In this document: one piece after another, positions 34,292 through 42,610 of the stretch
Layout: each line of letters starts with the position of its first letter
Numbering within the stretch: the first letter of the stretch is position 1
From: CAZPRY01 sp964589175
Lineage (GTDB): Bacteria > Fidelibacterota > UBA2242
Direction: 5' to 3'
DNA: 64,000 nucleotides
NCBI GenBank assembly: GCA_964589175.1
Contig: CAZPRY010000006.1
Coordinates: forward strand, 79,921-143,920
Made by a program: the position numbers and the translations under genes
The notes under the pieces: model-generated
What the model was told of the DNA's origin: nothing
Databases searched by the model: none
Seen by the model: only the letters and a program-made list of their open reading frames with translations

Positions 34292-35008
34292 ATGGTAGAA
34301 AGCCTGCAATCCATCGCAAAAATGATCGATCACTCCCTGCTCCATCCGCAGCTGACCGACCGGGATTTGATTGCCGGCTGCACCCTGGCACACAGGCATG
34401 CAGTCGCCTCCGTGTGCATCAAGCCGTACGCCGTGGCCATGGCCCGTGAAATTCTGATCGGCTCGGAAGTCCGGGTCGGCACCGTGATCGGTTTCCCCCA
34501 CGGCAGCAATCGTATCGATATCAAAATCCGCGAATCCGAACAGACGCTGGCGGACGGCGCCGAAGAGCTGGACCTGGTCGTCAATATCGGGAAAGTCCTG
34601 TCACAGGACTGGACCTATGTTTCCGAAGAAATCAAAGTTATTAATAATCTGGTGATCGCCAGAGAAGGAATCGTAAAGGTTATTTTTGAAAATGATTTCT
34701 TAACCGACCGGCGTTATAAATTGAAACTCTGCGAAATCTGCAGCACGCTTGCCGTGGCCTTTGTAAAAACCTCGACCGGCTTTGGGTTCGTCAAACAGGC
34801 GAACGGCGCCTACGATTATCTCGGAGCCACGGACGACGACCTGGTCCTGATGCGCGAACACTGCATCCCTTCGATTCAGATCAAGGCCGCCGGCAAGGTG
34901 CGCACACTCGATGATATTTTACGCGTAAGAGAGCTGGGCGCAACCCGTGTGGGCGCAACCGCCACCGAATCGATTCTGAAAGAAGCCCGGGAGCGCGGTT
35001 TCGTGTAA
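34292..35008 (+). CDS. deoC: Deoxyribose-phosphate aldolase
   Basis: 238 residues of a class I aldolase barrel. IDHSLLHPQLTDRDL opens the protein, GTVIGFPHG, ELDLVVNIGKVLS and the Schiff-base lysine in AFVKTSTGFG follow, with IKAAGKVRTLDDIL near the end. It splits 2-deoxyribose-5-phosphate to acetaldehyde and glyceraldehyde-3-phosphate. AGGAG lies six bases before the ATG. It is solitary and divergent from the GntR-LacI gene; whether that regulator also controls it is open. Confidence 0.94.
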   Translation: MVESLQSIAKMIDHSLLHPQLTDRDLIAGCTLAHRHAVASVCIKPYAVAMAREILIGSEVRVGTVIGFPHGSNRIDIKIRESEQTLADGAEELDLVVNIGKVLSQDWTYVSEEIKVINNLVIAREGIVKVIFENDFLTDRRYKLKLCEICSTLAVAFVKTSTGFGFVKQANGAYDYLGATDDDLVLMREHCIPSIQIKAAGKVRTLDDILRVRELGATRVGATATESILKEARERGFV

Positions 35009-35124
35009 CGCAGATTGCGATCTGTCCATACCGTTTGATCAATCGTGAACCGCGAATGGCAATCGGTACGATTAACATCGCCGGTCCGGAAGGGCTGGTC
35101 GAAAACTTATAGTCTCTAATCTGA

Positions 35125-36339
35125 TTATTTCGTCAGCACAAAGGAATCGAAAATCTCCCCGTTGACGGTATAAGAAACGTACTTCAATTGTTTGGGACTC
35201 ACATCGATCACCTGGAACCACTGCTTCCCGGTATCCATCTTGACGAAAAATTGCTGGTTTTCCCGGTTCATCTCATAGGTTTTCGGTCCGCTGACCGACA
35301 CGACGTATACCGTGCCTTTTTCACCCGGACCAGCAATTTTGCCGTTGCGAATCGGATAGCTTCTTCCGTAGGCATGATCGTGACCCTGAAGCACTAAATC
35401 CACATGATGCCGATCGAATACCGTCTGAAATGTATCGCGGTGTTTCGTGCCGTCGCGGCCTTTGGCCGTACTGTAGAGCGGTTGATGCATCATTACAATC
35501 GTCCAGTTGGCGCTTGTTTTAGCCAGAAGCGAATCCAGCCAGCGGGCCTGGGTTTCGAGTCCCTCGTTGCCGTTCAACGAGATGAAACGCGCTCCCTGGT
35601 AATCTATAAAATAGCAGCTTTCGCCCAGCGATGCCGGGCCGTTCTCGGGCAGCGTAAACTGTGGTTTCCATAGCGGCGTGAGTGAACTGGTCGCCAAAGG
35701 GGCATAATATTCATGGTTGCCAGGCGTCATGATCATGGGCATATTGCCCGGAATCCAGCCGGCCGCATAGTAAAAATCCCGCCACTCATCGTCATCGCGC
35801 GGGCTTGTTACCAGATCACCGGTCATCAGCCAGAAACTGGCATCGGAGGCGTAACGATAGGCCGAACGGAAAATGCGCGAAACATATTCGATCAGTTCGT
35901 TTTGCGGGTCTCCAAGAAAAACGAAGTGGAATGGTTCATCCCCGGCTTGAGCGGTCTTGAACTGGTTCCACTCGCTCCAGACATCACCGTCGCCAACTTT
36001 ATAAGCATAGAGGGTGCCGGGCTTCAAATCCGAGAATATAACGCTGTGCGCATAGCCGATCGGTTGTTCGCTTCCCGACGGTACACCCTGCGATTTTCCC
36101 TCAATCAAAATCGCGCCGGCTTTTAGGCTGACGCTGCTGTTCGATTCGACGATGTAAGCCACAGCTTTCTTGACCGGGACATCGGTTCGCCAGGTTACAG
36201 CCATCGAATTCTGCGGGGTAGCTGTAAGGTTCAGAATAATTCGTGTCGGAAATGTATCCGGGAAATCTCCTGATAATACTGGAAAAGTCATTACCGTGAA
36301 TACCAGAATTACTATCGAAAGATGACGTTTTAATTTCAC
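35125..36339 (-). CDS. Secreted metallophosphoesterase, purple-acid-phosphatase type
   Basis: 404 residues from GTG 36339, with GGAG seven bases upstream. There is a signal peptide (SIVILVFTVMTFPVLSGDF), then a fibronectin-like purple-acid-phosphatase N-domain (ILNLTATPQNSMAVTWRTD, about 34-130). The calcineurin-type catalytic domain follows: FVFLGDPQNE, LMTGDLVTS, MTPGNHEYY, VMMHQPLY and LQGHDHAYGRSYP supply the two-metal ligands. It probably cleaves phosphomonoesters in the periplasm. It follows kdgA on the same strand but with a 104-base gap. Confidence 0.9.
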   Translation of the reverse strand: MKLKRHLSIVILVFTVMTFPVLSGDFPDTFPTRIILNLTATPQNSMAVTWRTDVPVKKAVAYIVESNSSVSLKAGAILIEGKSQGVPSGSEQPIGYAHSVIFSDLKPGTLYAYKVGDGDVWSEWNQFKTAQAGDEPFHFVFLGDPQNELIEYVSRIFRSAYRYASDASFWLMTGDLVTSPRDDDEWRDFYYAAGWIPGNMPMIMTPGNHEYYAPLATSSLTPLWKPQFTLPENGPASLGESCYFIDYQGARFISLNGNEGLETQARWLDSLLAKTSANWTIVMMHQPLYSTAKGRDGTKHRDTFQTVFDRHHVDLVLQGHDHAYGRSYPIRNGKIAGPGEKGTVYVVSVSGPKTYEMNRENQQFFVKMDTGKQWFQVIDVSPKQLKYVSYTVNGEIFDSFVLTK

Positions 36340-36443
36340 TTCTTTACTCCATTTTGATTAATCGAAATATCAATTTTCCGGAAGCGTTGGGATTTTCCCC
36401 GCCGTATCCGGCCTTTGTTTGTACGGATCCAACTCTTCCGGAA

Positions 36444-37088
36444 TCAGCGCCGTCCCCGGTCCACCGCCGATTTGAAAGCCCTGGCGTTGGCTTCCAGCCC
36501 GACCCAGTCCCGGTTTTTGATCATCTGCTTATCCAGCAGGGCCGAACCGACTCCCAGGCAAACGGTGCCGCAACGGATAAATTCCTCGGCATTATCGACG
36601 GTCACTCCGCCGGTGGGCGTCAACTTGATCTGCGGCAGCGGACCGTGAATATCCTTGAAATACTTGGGCCCCACCGCGGTGGCCGGGAAGACTTTAACGA
36701 TGTCCGCCCCGGCTTGCCAGGCGGCGAAAATCTCGGTCGCCGTAAAAGCGCCCGGCAGCACGGCTTTGTCATAACCATGCGCCACCCGGATTACTTCGGG
36801 ATTGAATACCGGGCTTACGACAAACTGGGCGCCCGCTTCGATCACCTCGCGCGCAGCTTCCGGGCTCAACACCGTACCGGCGCCGATCAGAAATTCCGAC
36901 GGCAGCGTCTTTGAAATATTGCGGATGATTTCCACGGCATTCGGAGTCGTCATGGTGATTTCCAGCGCCCGCACGCCGCCCCGGGCCAGGGCCGCAATAA
37001 TTTTATTCAGATTCTCCGGACTGCTCAAGCGAAGGACGGCCACGATGCCCGATTCTTCTATCCGCTTAACGATTTCTTGTCTGTTCAT
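36444..37088 (-). CDS. kdgA: KDPG (2-keto-3-deoxy-6-phosphogluconate) aldolase
   Basis: 214 residues from ATG 37088; the frame extends to 37187 but GAGAGA before 37088 and the family N-terminus MNRQEIVKRIEESGIVAVLR fix the start. The KDPG/KHG aldolase motifs are GVRALEITMTTPNAVEII with the catalytic glutamate, GAGTVLSPEAAREVIEAGAQ, and the Schiff-base lysine in DIVKVFPATAVGPKY. It yields pyruvate and glyceraldehyde-3-phosphate, the end of the pathway that kdgK feeds. It is divergent from the LacI regulator and likely controlled by it. Confidence 0.94.
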   Translation of the reverse strand: MNRQEIVKRIEESGIVAVLRLSSPENLNKIIAALARGGVRALEITMTTPNAVEIIRNISKTLPSEFLIGAGTVLSPEAAREVIEAGAQFVVSPVFNPEVIRVAHGYDKAVLPGAFTATEIFAAWQAGADIVKVFPATAVGPKYFKDIHGPLPQIKLTPTGGVTVDNAEEFIRCGTVCLGVGSALLDKQMIKNRDWVGLEANARAFKSAVDRGRR

Positions 37089-37224
37089 GGGATTCTCTCG
37101 GTTTGCATTTTTTGACGCATTCCACGCTGCTAATGTATCAATATTTGTGACGACAACAAAATATTTTTCGACCGGTTTATCAGCCATGAAGCGCCCTTTC
37201 GGGATTATTAATTCAGAAAAAGTC

Positions 37225-37281
37225 TTGACATTTTAGACGGGAATTCGCATTTTTACTTAACCGATAAAGTAACCGGTAAAG
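37225..37281 (+). promoter_or_regulatory. Promoter and tandem operator before the lacI-uxaC operon
   Basis: TTGACA at 37225-37230 is a consensus -35 box; a T-rich stretch about 17 bases later is a poor -10. Just downstream, TAACCGATAAAG (37258-37269) and TAACCGGTAAAG (37270-37281) are two 12-bp copies placed head to tail with one mismatch. The CCGG-type centre is common in LacI-family sites, and the position would block transcription. The regulator encoded next is the obvious candidate to bind. Confidence 0.5.
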
Positions 37282-37297
37282 GCACCAAGAACTGAAT

Positions 37298-38317
37298 ATG
37301 AGTATAACTCCCGCCATCACCCTGAATGACATCGCCCGGCGCCTGAGCGTTTCCAAAGTAACGGTATCCAAAGCATTGCGCGATCATCCCGATATCGGCG
37401 CGGAAATGAAACAGCGTGTCCAGGAAGTTGCCCGCGAACTCGGTTATATGCCGAATTTCAATGCACGCAATCTCTCGTCTAAAAAGTCCCGCGCCATCGG
37501 TTTGGTAGTTCCCAAAATCGCCCATCACTTTTTCTCGTCCAGCGTTGAAAGCATTTATAAAACCGCCTATACGCATCAATATGATATCATCATGACCGTC
37601 TCCCAGGAAAACCCGGTAAACGAAATCAAACACATTCAGACACTTTTATCCATGCGGGTCGCCGGCCTGCTGGTTTCAATAACGGAAAAAACACGAGACC
37701 CGGAAATTTTTCAAACCGTAAATAAACGCGGTGTGCCGCTGGTCTTTTTCGACCGGGTTCTCGAAGGCCTGGGCAACAGTTCCGTGGTCGCGAATGACCG
37801 CGAGGCCGCCAACGAACTGATCCGCCACACCATCGGCTGCGGGTATCGCAAAATTGCCCATTCTGCCGGGTACGCGGGCACGAATATCGGCCGCGAACGC
37901 AAGGCCGGTTTTTTACAGGCGATGTCAGAAAGCGAGCTGGCGATTCCGGAAGATTGGATTATCGAGGGCGGATTCGGCGAGAGCGACGGCTACGCGGCGA
38001 TGATGCAGATCTCCAAGCAATCAGACAAACCCGAAATCATCTTCGCCGTTACCTTCCCGGTCGCCCTGGGAATCCAGGCCGCCTGCCTGGAACTGGGGCT
38101 CTCCGTTCCCGGCGATATCGACGTGATCTGCTTTGGCGGCAGCCCATACAACCGTTTTGTATCGCCGAGCTTAAGTTACATGGATCAACGCGCCGAAGAG
38201 ATGGGGCGCCAGGCTCTCGAATTACTGCTAGAGGAACTCGATGATCCGGAATCCCGCCGCGGGCAACAGATCGTCGTGCCCTCCCGTCTGGTAACGCGTG
38301 AAAAATATCAACCCTAA
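37298..38317 (+). CDS. LacI family transcriptional regulator of uronate genes
   Basis: 339 residues. The LacI helix-turn-helix and hinge are TLNDIARRLSVSKVTVSKAL (residues 8-27) and PNFNARNLSSKKSRAIGLVV. The sensor domain shows HFFSSSVESIYKTAYTHQYD, FFDRVLEGLGNSSVVANDRE and the C-terminal DIDVICFGGSPYNRFVSPSL. The ligand is not known; its operon (uxaC, TRAP transporter, uxaE) and the divergent kdgA suggest galacturonate or 2-keto-3-deoxygluconate. uxaC starts 21 bases after its stop. Confidence 0.93.
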   Translation: MSITPAITLNDIARRLSVSKVTVSKALRDHPDIGAEMKQRVQEVARELGYMPNFNARNLSSKKSRAIGLVVPKIAHHFFSSSVESIYKTAYTHQYDIIMTVSQENPVNEIKHIQTLLSMRVAGLLVSITEKTRDPEIFQTVNKRGVPLVFFDRVLEGLGNSSVVANDREAANELIRHTIGCGYRKIAHSAGYAGTNIGRERKAGFLQAMSESELAIPEDWIIEGGFGESDGYAAMMQISKQSDKPEIIFAVTFPVALGIQAACLELGLSVPGDIDVICFGGSPYNRFVSPSLSYMDQRAEEMGRQALELLLEELDDPESRRGQQIVVPSRLVTREKYQP

Positions 38318-38338
38318 AAACAGGATAAAAACACCGAT

Positions 38339-39760
38339 ATGAGTTTAGACCCGAACCGCATTTTCGATCCCGATCCTGCAATACGGAATATTGCCGGGGA
38401 ACTCTACCGGCAGGTAAAAGACCTGCCGTTGATCTCTCCGCACGGTCATGTTAATCCGCGCCTCCTGGCCGAGAATCAACCCTTTCCCGATCCCGCCGAA
38501 TTGATCATCATTCCCGATCATTATATTTTTCGCCTGCTCTACTCCCAGGGGATTGCGCTCGAAGCACTCGGCGTCCCGACGCTGGACGGCAGTCCCGTGG
38601 AAAGCGATCATCGCAAAATCTGGCAGATTTTCGCCGATAACTTTTACCTGTTTGCGGGAACACCAACCGGTATATGGGTCAGCCAGGAGTTGGAGGAGGT
38701 TTTCGGCATCACTGAAAAATTGGACGGTCGGAATGCAACGGCGATCTATGATACGATTCAGACGAAGCTCGGTACCCCGGAATTCCTGCCCCGGGCACTG
38801 TTCGAGCAATTCAACCTCGAGGTGCTGACGACCACCGAAGCGGCCTCCGATACGCTGCAATATCATCGGCAGATCCGGGAATCCGACTGGACCGGCCGGG
38901 TCGTGCCCTGCTTCCGGCCGGATACCGCCATCGATATTGCATCGCCGTCATGGAAAAAGGAAATAGGTGCTCTGGGCGAGCTGGCCGGTGCCGAGATCAC
39001 GACCTACCAAAAATTCATCCGGGTCCTGGAAGAGCGGCGCGCAGCTTTCAAGGCCATGGGTGCCACCTCCACCGACCAGGGAATCGAAAGCCCCTACACA
39101 CAGCGCTTGAGTACGCAGGAAGCTTCTGCAATTTTTCAACGCGCCCTGACCGGCCAGGCCGATCAGAAAGATGCGCGCAGTTTCATCGCGCACATGCTGA
39201 TGGAGATGGCCCGCATGAGCACCGAGGACGGCCTTGTGATGCAGCTTCACCCCGGCTCGCTGCGCAACCACAACCGTACAATTTTTGAAAAATTCGGACT
39301 GGATAAAGGTTGCGACATTCCCGTGCAGACGGAGTATACCCGTAACCTGGCGGAACTTTTAAATCAATACGGCAACGACCCGCGCCTGACGCTGGTGGTT
39401 TTCACGCTCGATGAGACTGCCTATTCGCGTGAGCTGGCGCCTCTCGCCGGGCACTATCCGGCCATGAGACTGGGCGCATCCTGGTGGTTTAACGACAGCC
39501 TGCAGGGCATGATGCGCTTTCGCGAGATGGTCACCGAAACCGCCAGCGTCTACAACACCGTCGGCTTTACCGACGACACGCGCGCGTTTCCATCCATCCC
39601 GGCCCGGCATGACCTGAGCCGCAGAATCGATGCCAATTTTCTGGCCGGCCTTGTGGCGCGCCATGTGATCGATCTGGAAGACGCAAGCCGCATGATCCGC
39701 GCCCTGGCCTACGATCTGCCTAAAAAGACCTACAAACTCGACCTCGCCCAAAACGAATAG
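38339..39760 (+). CDS. uxaC: Uronate isomerase
   Basis: 473 residues, normal for the family. The amidohydrolase-fold metal motif is LPLISPHGHVNPRLL (about 30-44); later blocks are DNFYLFAGTPTGIWVSQELE, GRVVPCFRPDTAIDI, LVMQLHPGSLRNHNR and LGASWWFNDSLQGMMRFRE, which are UxaC signatures. It converts galacturonate to tagaturonate and glucuronate to fructuronate. It is the second gene of the lacI operon; the TRAP binding protein follows 16 bases later. Confidence 0.96.
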   Translation: MSLDPNRIFDPDPAIRNIAGELYRQVKDLPLISPHGHVNPRLLAENQPFPDPAELIIIPDHYIFRLLYSQGIALEALGVPTLDGSPVESDHRKIWQIFADNFYLFAGTPTGIWVSQELEEVFGITEKLDGRNATAIYDTIQTKLGTPEFLPRALFEQFNLEVLTTTEAASDTLQYHRQIRESDWTGRVVPCFRPDTAIDIASPSWKKEIGALGELAGAEITTYQKFIRVLEERRAAFKAMGATSTDQGIESPYTQRLSTQEASAIFQRALTGQADQKDARSFIAHMLMEMARMSTEDGLVMQLHPGSLRNHNRTIFEKFGLDKGCDIPVQTEYTRNLAELLNQYGNDPRLTLVVFTLDETAYSRELAPLAGHYPAMRLGASWWFNDSLQGMMRFREMVTETASVYNTVGFTDDTRAFPSIPARHDLSRRIDANFLAGLVARHVIDLEDASRMIRALAYDLPKKTYKLDLAQNE

Positions 39761-39776
39761 AGGATAAGAAGCAACC

Positions 39777-40763
39777 ATGAAAAAAATGCAAGAACCGCTT
39801 TTCCTCATGCTGATTTCCGGGCTGTTGCTTTTAATCGGGTGTCAGCCTGAAGCGCGGGTTACGGCCATTAAACTCGGGCACGGACTCGATCCCACCCACC
39901 CGGTGCATAAGGCCATGCTGTACATGAGCAAGCGCCTACAGGAAAAATCCGGCGGAAAATACAGGATTGACATTTATCCCAGCCAGCAGCTCGGCACGGA
40001 ACGGGAATGCATCGAACTGCTGCAGATCGGCAGCCTGGGCATGACCAAAGTGTCCAGCAGCGTGCTCGAAGGATTCGTGCCGGCCTTCAACGTCTTCAGC
40101 CTACCCTATCTTTTCCGGGATGAAGCCCACCGCTTCCACGTGCTGGAGGGTGAAATCGGACGCCGCATGCTGCTGGAGGGGCAGCCGTTCTGGATCCGGG
40201 GATTGTGTTTTTTCGATGCCGGCAGCCGCAGCTTCTATACTAAGGAACGGCCGATTCGTATACCTGACGATCTGAAGGGCTTGAAGATTCGCACTCAGGA
40301 GAGCCCGACTTCGCTGCGCATGGTGCAGGCTTTGGGTGGCTCAGCCACTCCCATCGCCTGGGGCGAACTGTACACTGCGCTGCAGCAGGGCATCGTCGAC
40401 GGCGCCGAGAACAATCCGCCCAGTTTTTACCTCTCGCACCACTTTGAAGTCTGCAAATATTACTCTCTGGACGAACATACGTCGGTCCCGGACGTGCTCC
40501 TGATCAGCACCGTGGTCTGGAACAGCCTCCCGGCGCAAGCCCAGCAATGGCTACAGGAAGCTGCCGACGAGGCTGCCGAACACGAGAAAATACTCTGGAA
40601 AGCCGCTACCGAGAAAGCCCTCGAAGAGGTCCGGAAAGCCGGCGTGGAAATACTCTATCCCGACAAAATACTTTTCCAGGAACGCGTTCAGGATATCTAC
40701 ACCGCTTTCGAAAATCAACCCGAATTCTATCAACTCATCCAACAAATTCAGGCAATCCAATGA
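39777..40763 (+). CDS. TRAP transporter substrate-binding lipoprotein (DctP family)
   Basis: 328 residues. The N-terminus is a lipoprotein signal with Cys22 in LLLLIGCQPEA, then the DctP fold: KLGHGLDPTHPVHKAMLYMS, SGGKYRIDIYPSQQLG, SRSFYTKERPIRIPDDLKGL, KIRTQESPTSLRMVQALGG and AELYTALQQG-type region WGELYTALQQGIVDGAENNP. The conserved arginine in KIRTQES normally binds the carboxylate of the solute, which fits a uronate. It is followed by both membrane subunits in one operon. Confidence 0.94.
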   Translation: MKKMQEPLFLMLISGLLLLIGCQPEARVTAIKLGHGLDPTHPVHKAMLYMSKRLQEKSGGKYRIDIYPSQQLGTERECIELLQIGSLGMTKVSSSVLEGFVPAFNVFSLPYLFRDEAHRFHVLEGEIGRRMLLEGQPFWIRGLCFFDAGSRSFYTKERPIRIPDDLKGLKIRTQESPTSLRMVQALGGSATPIAWGELYTALQQGIVDGAENNPPSFYLSHHFEVCKYYSLDEHTSVPDVLLISTVVWNSLPAQAQQWLQEAADEAAEHEKILWKAATEKALEEVRKAGVEILYPDKILFQERVQDIYTAFENQPEFYQLIQQIQAIQ

Positions 40764-41266
40764 TGAAACACCGTCATTATATCGACAAATTTCTGGAATG
40801 GACGCTCATTTTCCTGATGGCATTCAACGTCCTGAACGTCCTCTGGCAGGTCTTTACGCGCTTTATCCTGAAAAATCCCAGTTCCTATACTGAAGAACTC
40901 GCGCGCTACCTGCTGGTCTGGGTCGGTATGCTGGGCGCCAGCTACGCTGCCGGCAAAAAACTGCATTTAGCCATCGACATCCTGTCGGCCAAATTTCAAC
41001 GCATCTCCCGGATTTACCTGGAAATGTTCATTCAATTCTGCGTCCTCTTTTTCGCGGTTGCGGTGATGATGGTGGGCGGAATCCGGCTGGTCACAATTAC
41101 ATTGAAATTGAATCAGATTTCCGCAGCATTGCGCGTTCCGCTGGGATATGTTTACCTGGTTTTACCGGTCAGCGGCCTGTTGATCACGTACTATTCCGTT
41201 TTCAATATCATCGAACAGTTCCGTGAGTTGTTCTCAGCCACGCCCCAAAACAATCTAAATAGTTAA
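40760..41266 (+). CDS. TRAP transporter small permease (DctQ family)
   Basis: 168 residues with four membrane helices (about 12-34, 50-70, 89-112, 130-152). EELARYLLVWVGMLGASYAA is the DctQ signature. The start ATG overlaps the stop of the binding-protein gene by four bases (ATGA); the longer frame from 40547 is inside that gene and is rejected. It forms the transporter with the large subunit encoded 11 bases downstream. Confidence 0.93.
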   Translation: MMKHRHYIDKFLEWTLIFLMAFNVLNVLWQVFTRFILKNPSSYTEELARYLLVWVGMLGASYAAGKKLHLAIDILSAKFQRISRIYLEMFIQFCVLFFAVAVMMVGGIRLVTITLKLNQISAALRVPLGYVYLVLPVSGLLITYYSVFNIIEQFRELFSATPQNNLNS

Positions 41267-41277
41267 GGATAAAACAG

Positions 41278-42576
41278 ATGGATTGGATGGAAGTTGCCGT
41301 ATTGGTAATCAGTTTTGTTGTGTTGCTGATCAGTGGCGTACCGATCTCATTCAGCATCGGAATCTCGTCGCTGTTTACGATGCTGTTAAGCATCCAGACG
41401 GTTCCGGCGCTGACGACGGTCGCGCAGCGTATGGCCACCGGAATCGATAGTTTCGCCCTGCTGGCGATTCCTTTTTTTATATTATCGGGCCAACTGATGA
41501 ATCGCGGCGGGATCGCCCGGCGCCTGATCAATTTCGCCAAGGTCATCGTCGGGATGCTGCCGGGCGGGCTGGCCTACGTCAATATTATTGCTGCGATGAT
41601 GTTCGGCGCGATCTCCGGTTCGGCCGTCGCCGCTGCGGCTGCGATCGGCGGTTTTATGACGCCGTTGATGAAAAAAGAGGGCTACGACCAGAACTACTCC
41701 GCCGCGGTCAATATTACGTCTGCGACTACCGGTCTGATCATTCCCCCCAGTAATATTCTGATCGTTTATTCGCTCGCCAGCGGCGGGGCATCCATCGCCG
41801 CACTCTTTATCGCCGGTTATCTGCCCGGCATTTTGGTGGGTCTCTCGCTGATGTTCGTTGCCGGCATGATGGCCTTTAGAAAAGGCTACCGCGGCGGTGA
41901 ACGCTATTCCCTGAAACAGGCTGTCCTGAAGTTTCTGGATGCCTTGCCCAGCCTGCTGCTGATCGTCATCGTCATCGGGGGAATCGTGGCCGGCTTTTTC
42001 ACCGCCACGGAAGCCTCGGCCATCGCGGTGCTCTACACAGCTATCCTCTCGATCCTGATCTACCGCGAAGTCAAATGGAGCGAAGTCCCCAAAATTCTAC
42101 TGGACACATCGGCCACCACCGCGATTGTGATGCTTCTGATCGGCACCTCGATGGGCATGTCATGGATCATGTCTTACGAAAATATCCCGCAAAACATCAG
42201 CACCGCTTTGATAGCGCTCTCCAGCAGTAAAGTCGTGATTCTGCTGATCATTAACGTGATCCTGCTGATTGTGGGAACCTTCATGGACATGACACCGGCC
42301 GTCCTGATATTTACGCCCATCTTCCTTCCGATTGTGACCCAGCTGGGCATCAACCCGATCCATTTCGGGATTATCATGGTGCTGAACCTGAGCATCGGGC
42401 TCTGTACGCCGCCAGTCGGCAGCGTCCTGTTTGTCGGCTGCGGCATCGCCAACACCTCGATCGCCAAGGTCATCAAGCCCCTGTTGCCGCTCTACGTCGC
42501 CATGATCATCGCCTTGCTGCTGGTAAGTTATATCCCGCAGATCAGCCTGTTTTTACCAAGACTATTCGGATATTGA
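41278..42576 (+). CDS. TRAP transporter large permease (DctM family)
   Basis: 432 residues with about 11-12 membrane segments. Typical blocks are GVPISFSIGISSLFTMLL, FALLAIPFFILSGQLMNRGG, GMLPGGLAYVNIIAAMMFGA, ISGSAVAAAAAIGGFMTPLM, FFTATEASAIAVLY and GTFMDMTPAVLIFTPIFLP. It drives sodium-coupled uptake of the solute captured by the binding protein. Third transporter gene in the operon, 34 bases before uxaE. Confidence 0.96.
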   Translation: MDWMEVAVLVISFVVLLISGVPISFSIGISSLFTMLLSIQTVPALTTVAQRMATGIDSFALLAIPFFILSGQLMNRGGIARRLINFAKVIVGMLPGGLAYVNIIAAMMFGAISGSAVAAAAAIGGFMTPLMKKEGYDQNYSAAVNITSATTGLIIPPSNILIVYSLASGGASIAALFIAGYLPGILVGLSLMFVAGMMAFRKGYRGGERYSLKQAVLKFLDALPSLLLIVIVIGGIVAGFFTATEASAIAVLYTAILSILIYREVKWSEVPKILLDTSATTAIVMLLIGTSMGMSWIMSYENIPQNISTALIALSSSKVVILLIINVILLIVGTFMDMTPAVLIFTPIFLPIVTQLGINPIHFGIIMVLNLSIGLCTPPVGSVLFVGCGIANTSIAKVIKPLLPLYVAMIIALLLVSYIPQISLFLPRLFGY

Positions 42577-42610
42577 TGTCGTCGAAGCAAATCATAAAAA
42601 GGGATTCGTA

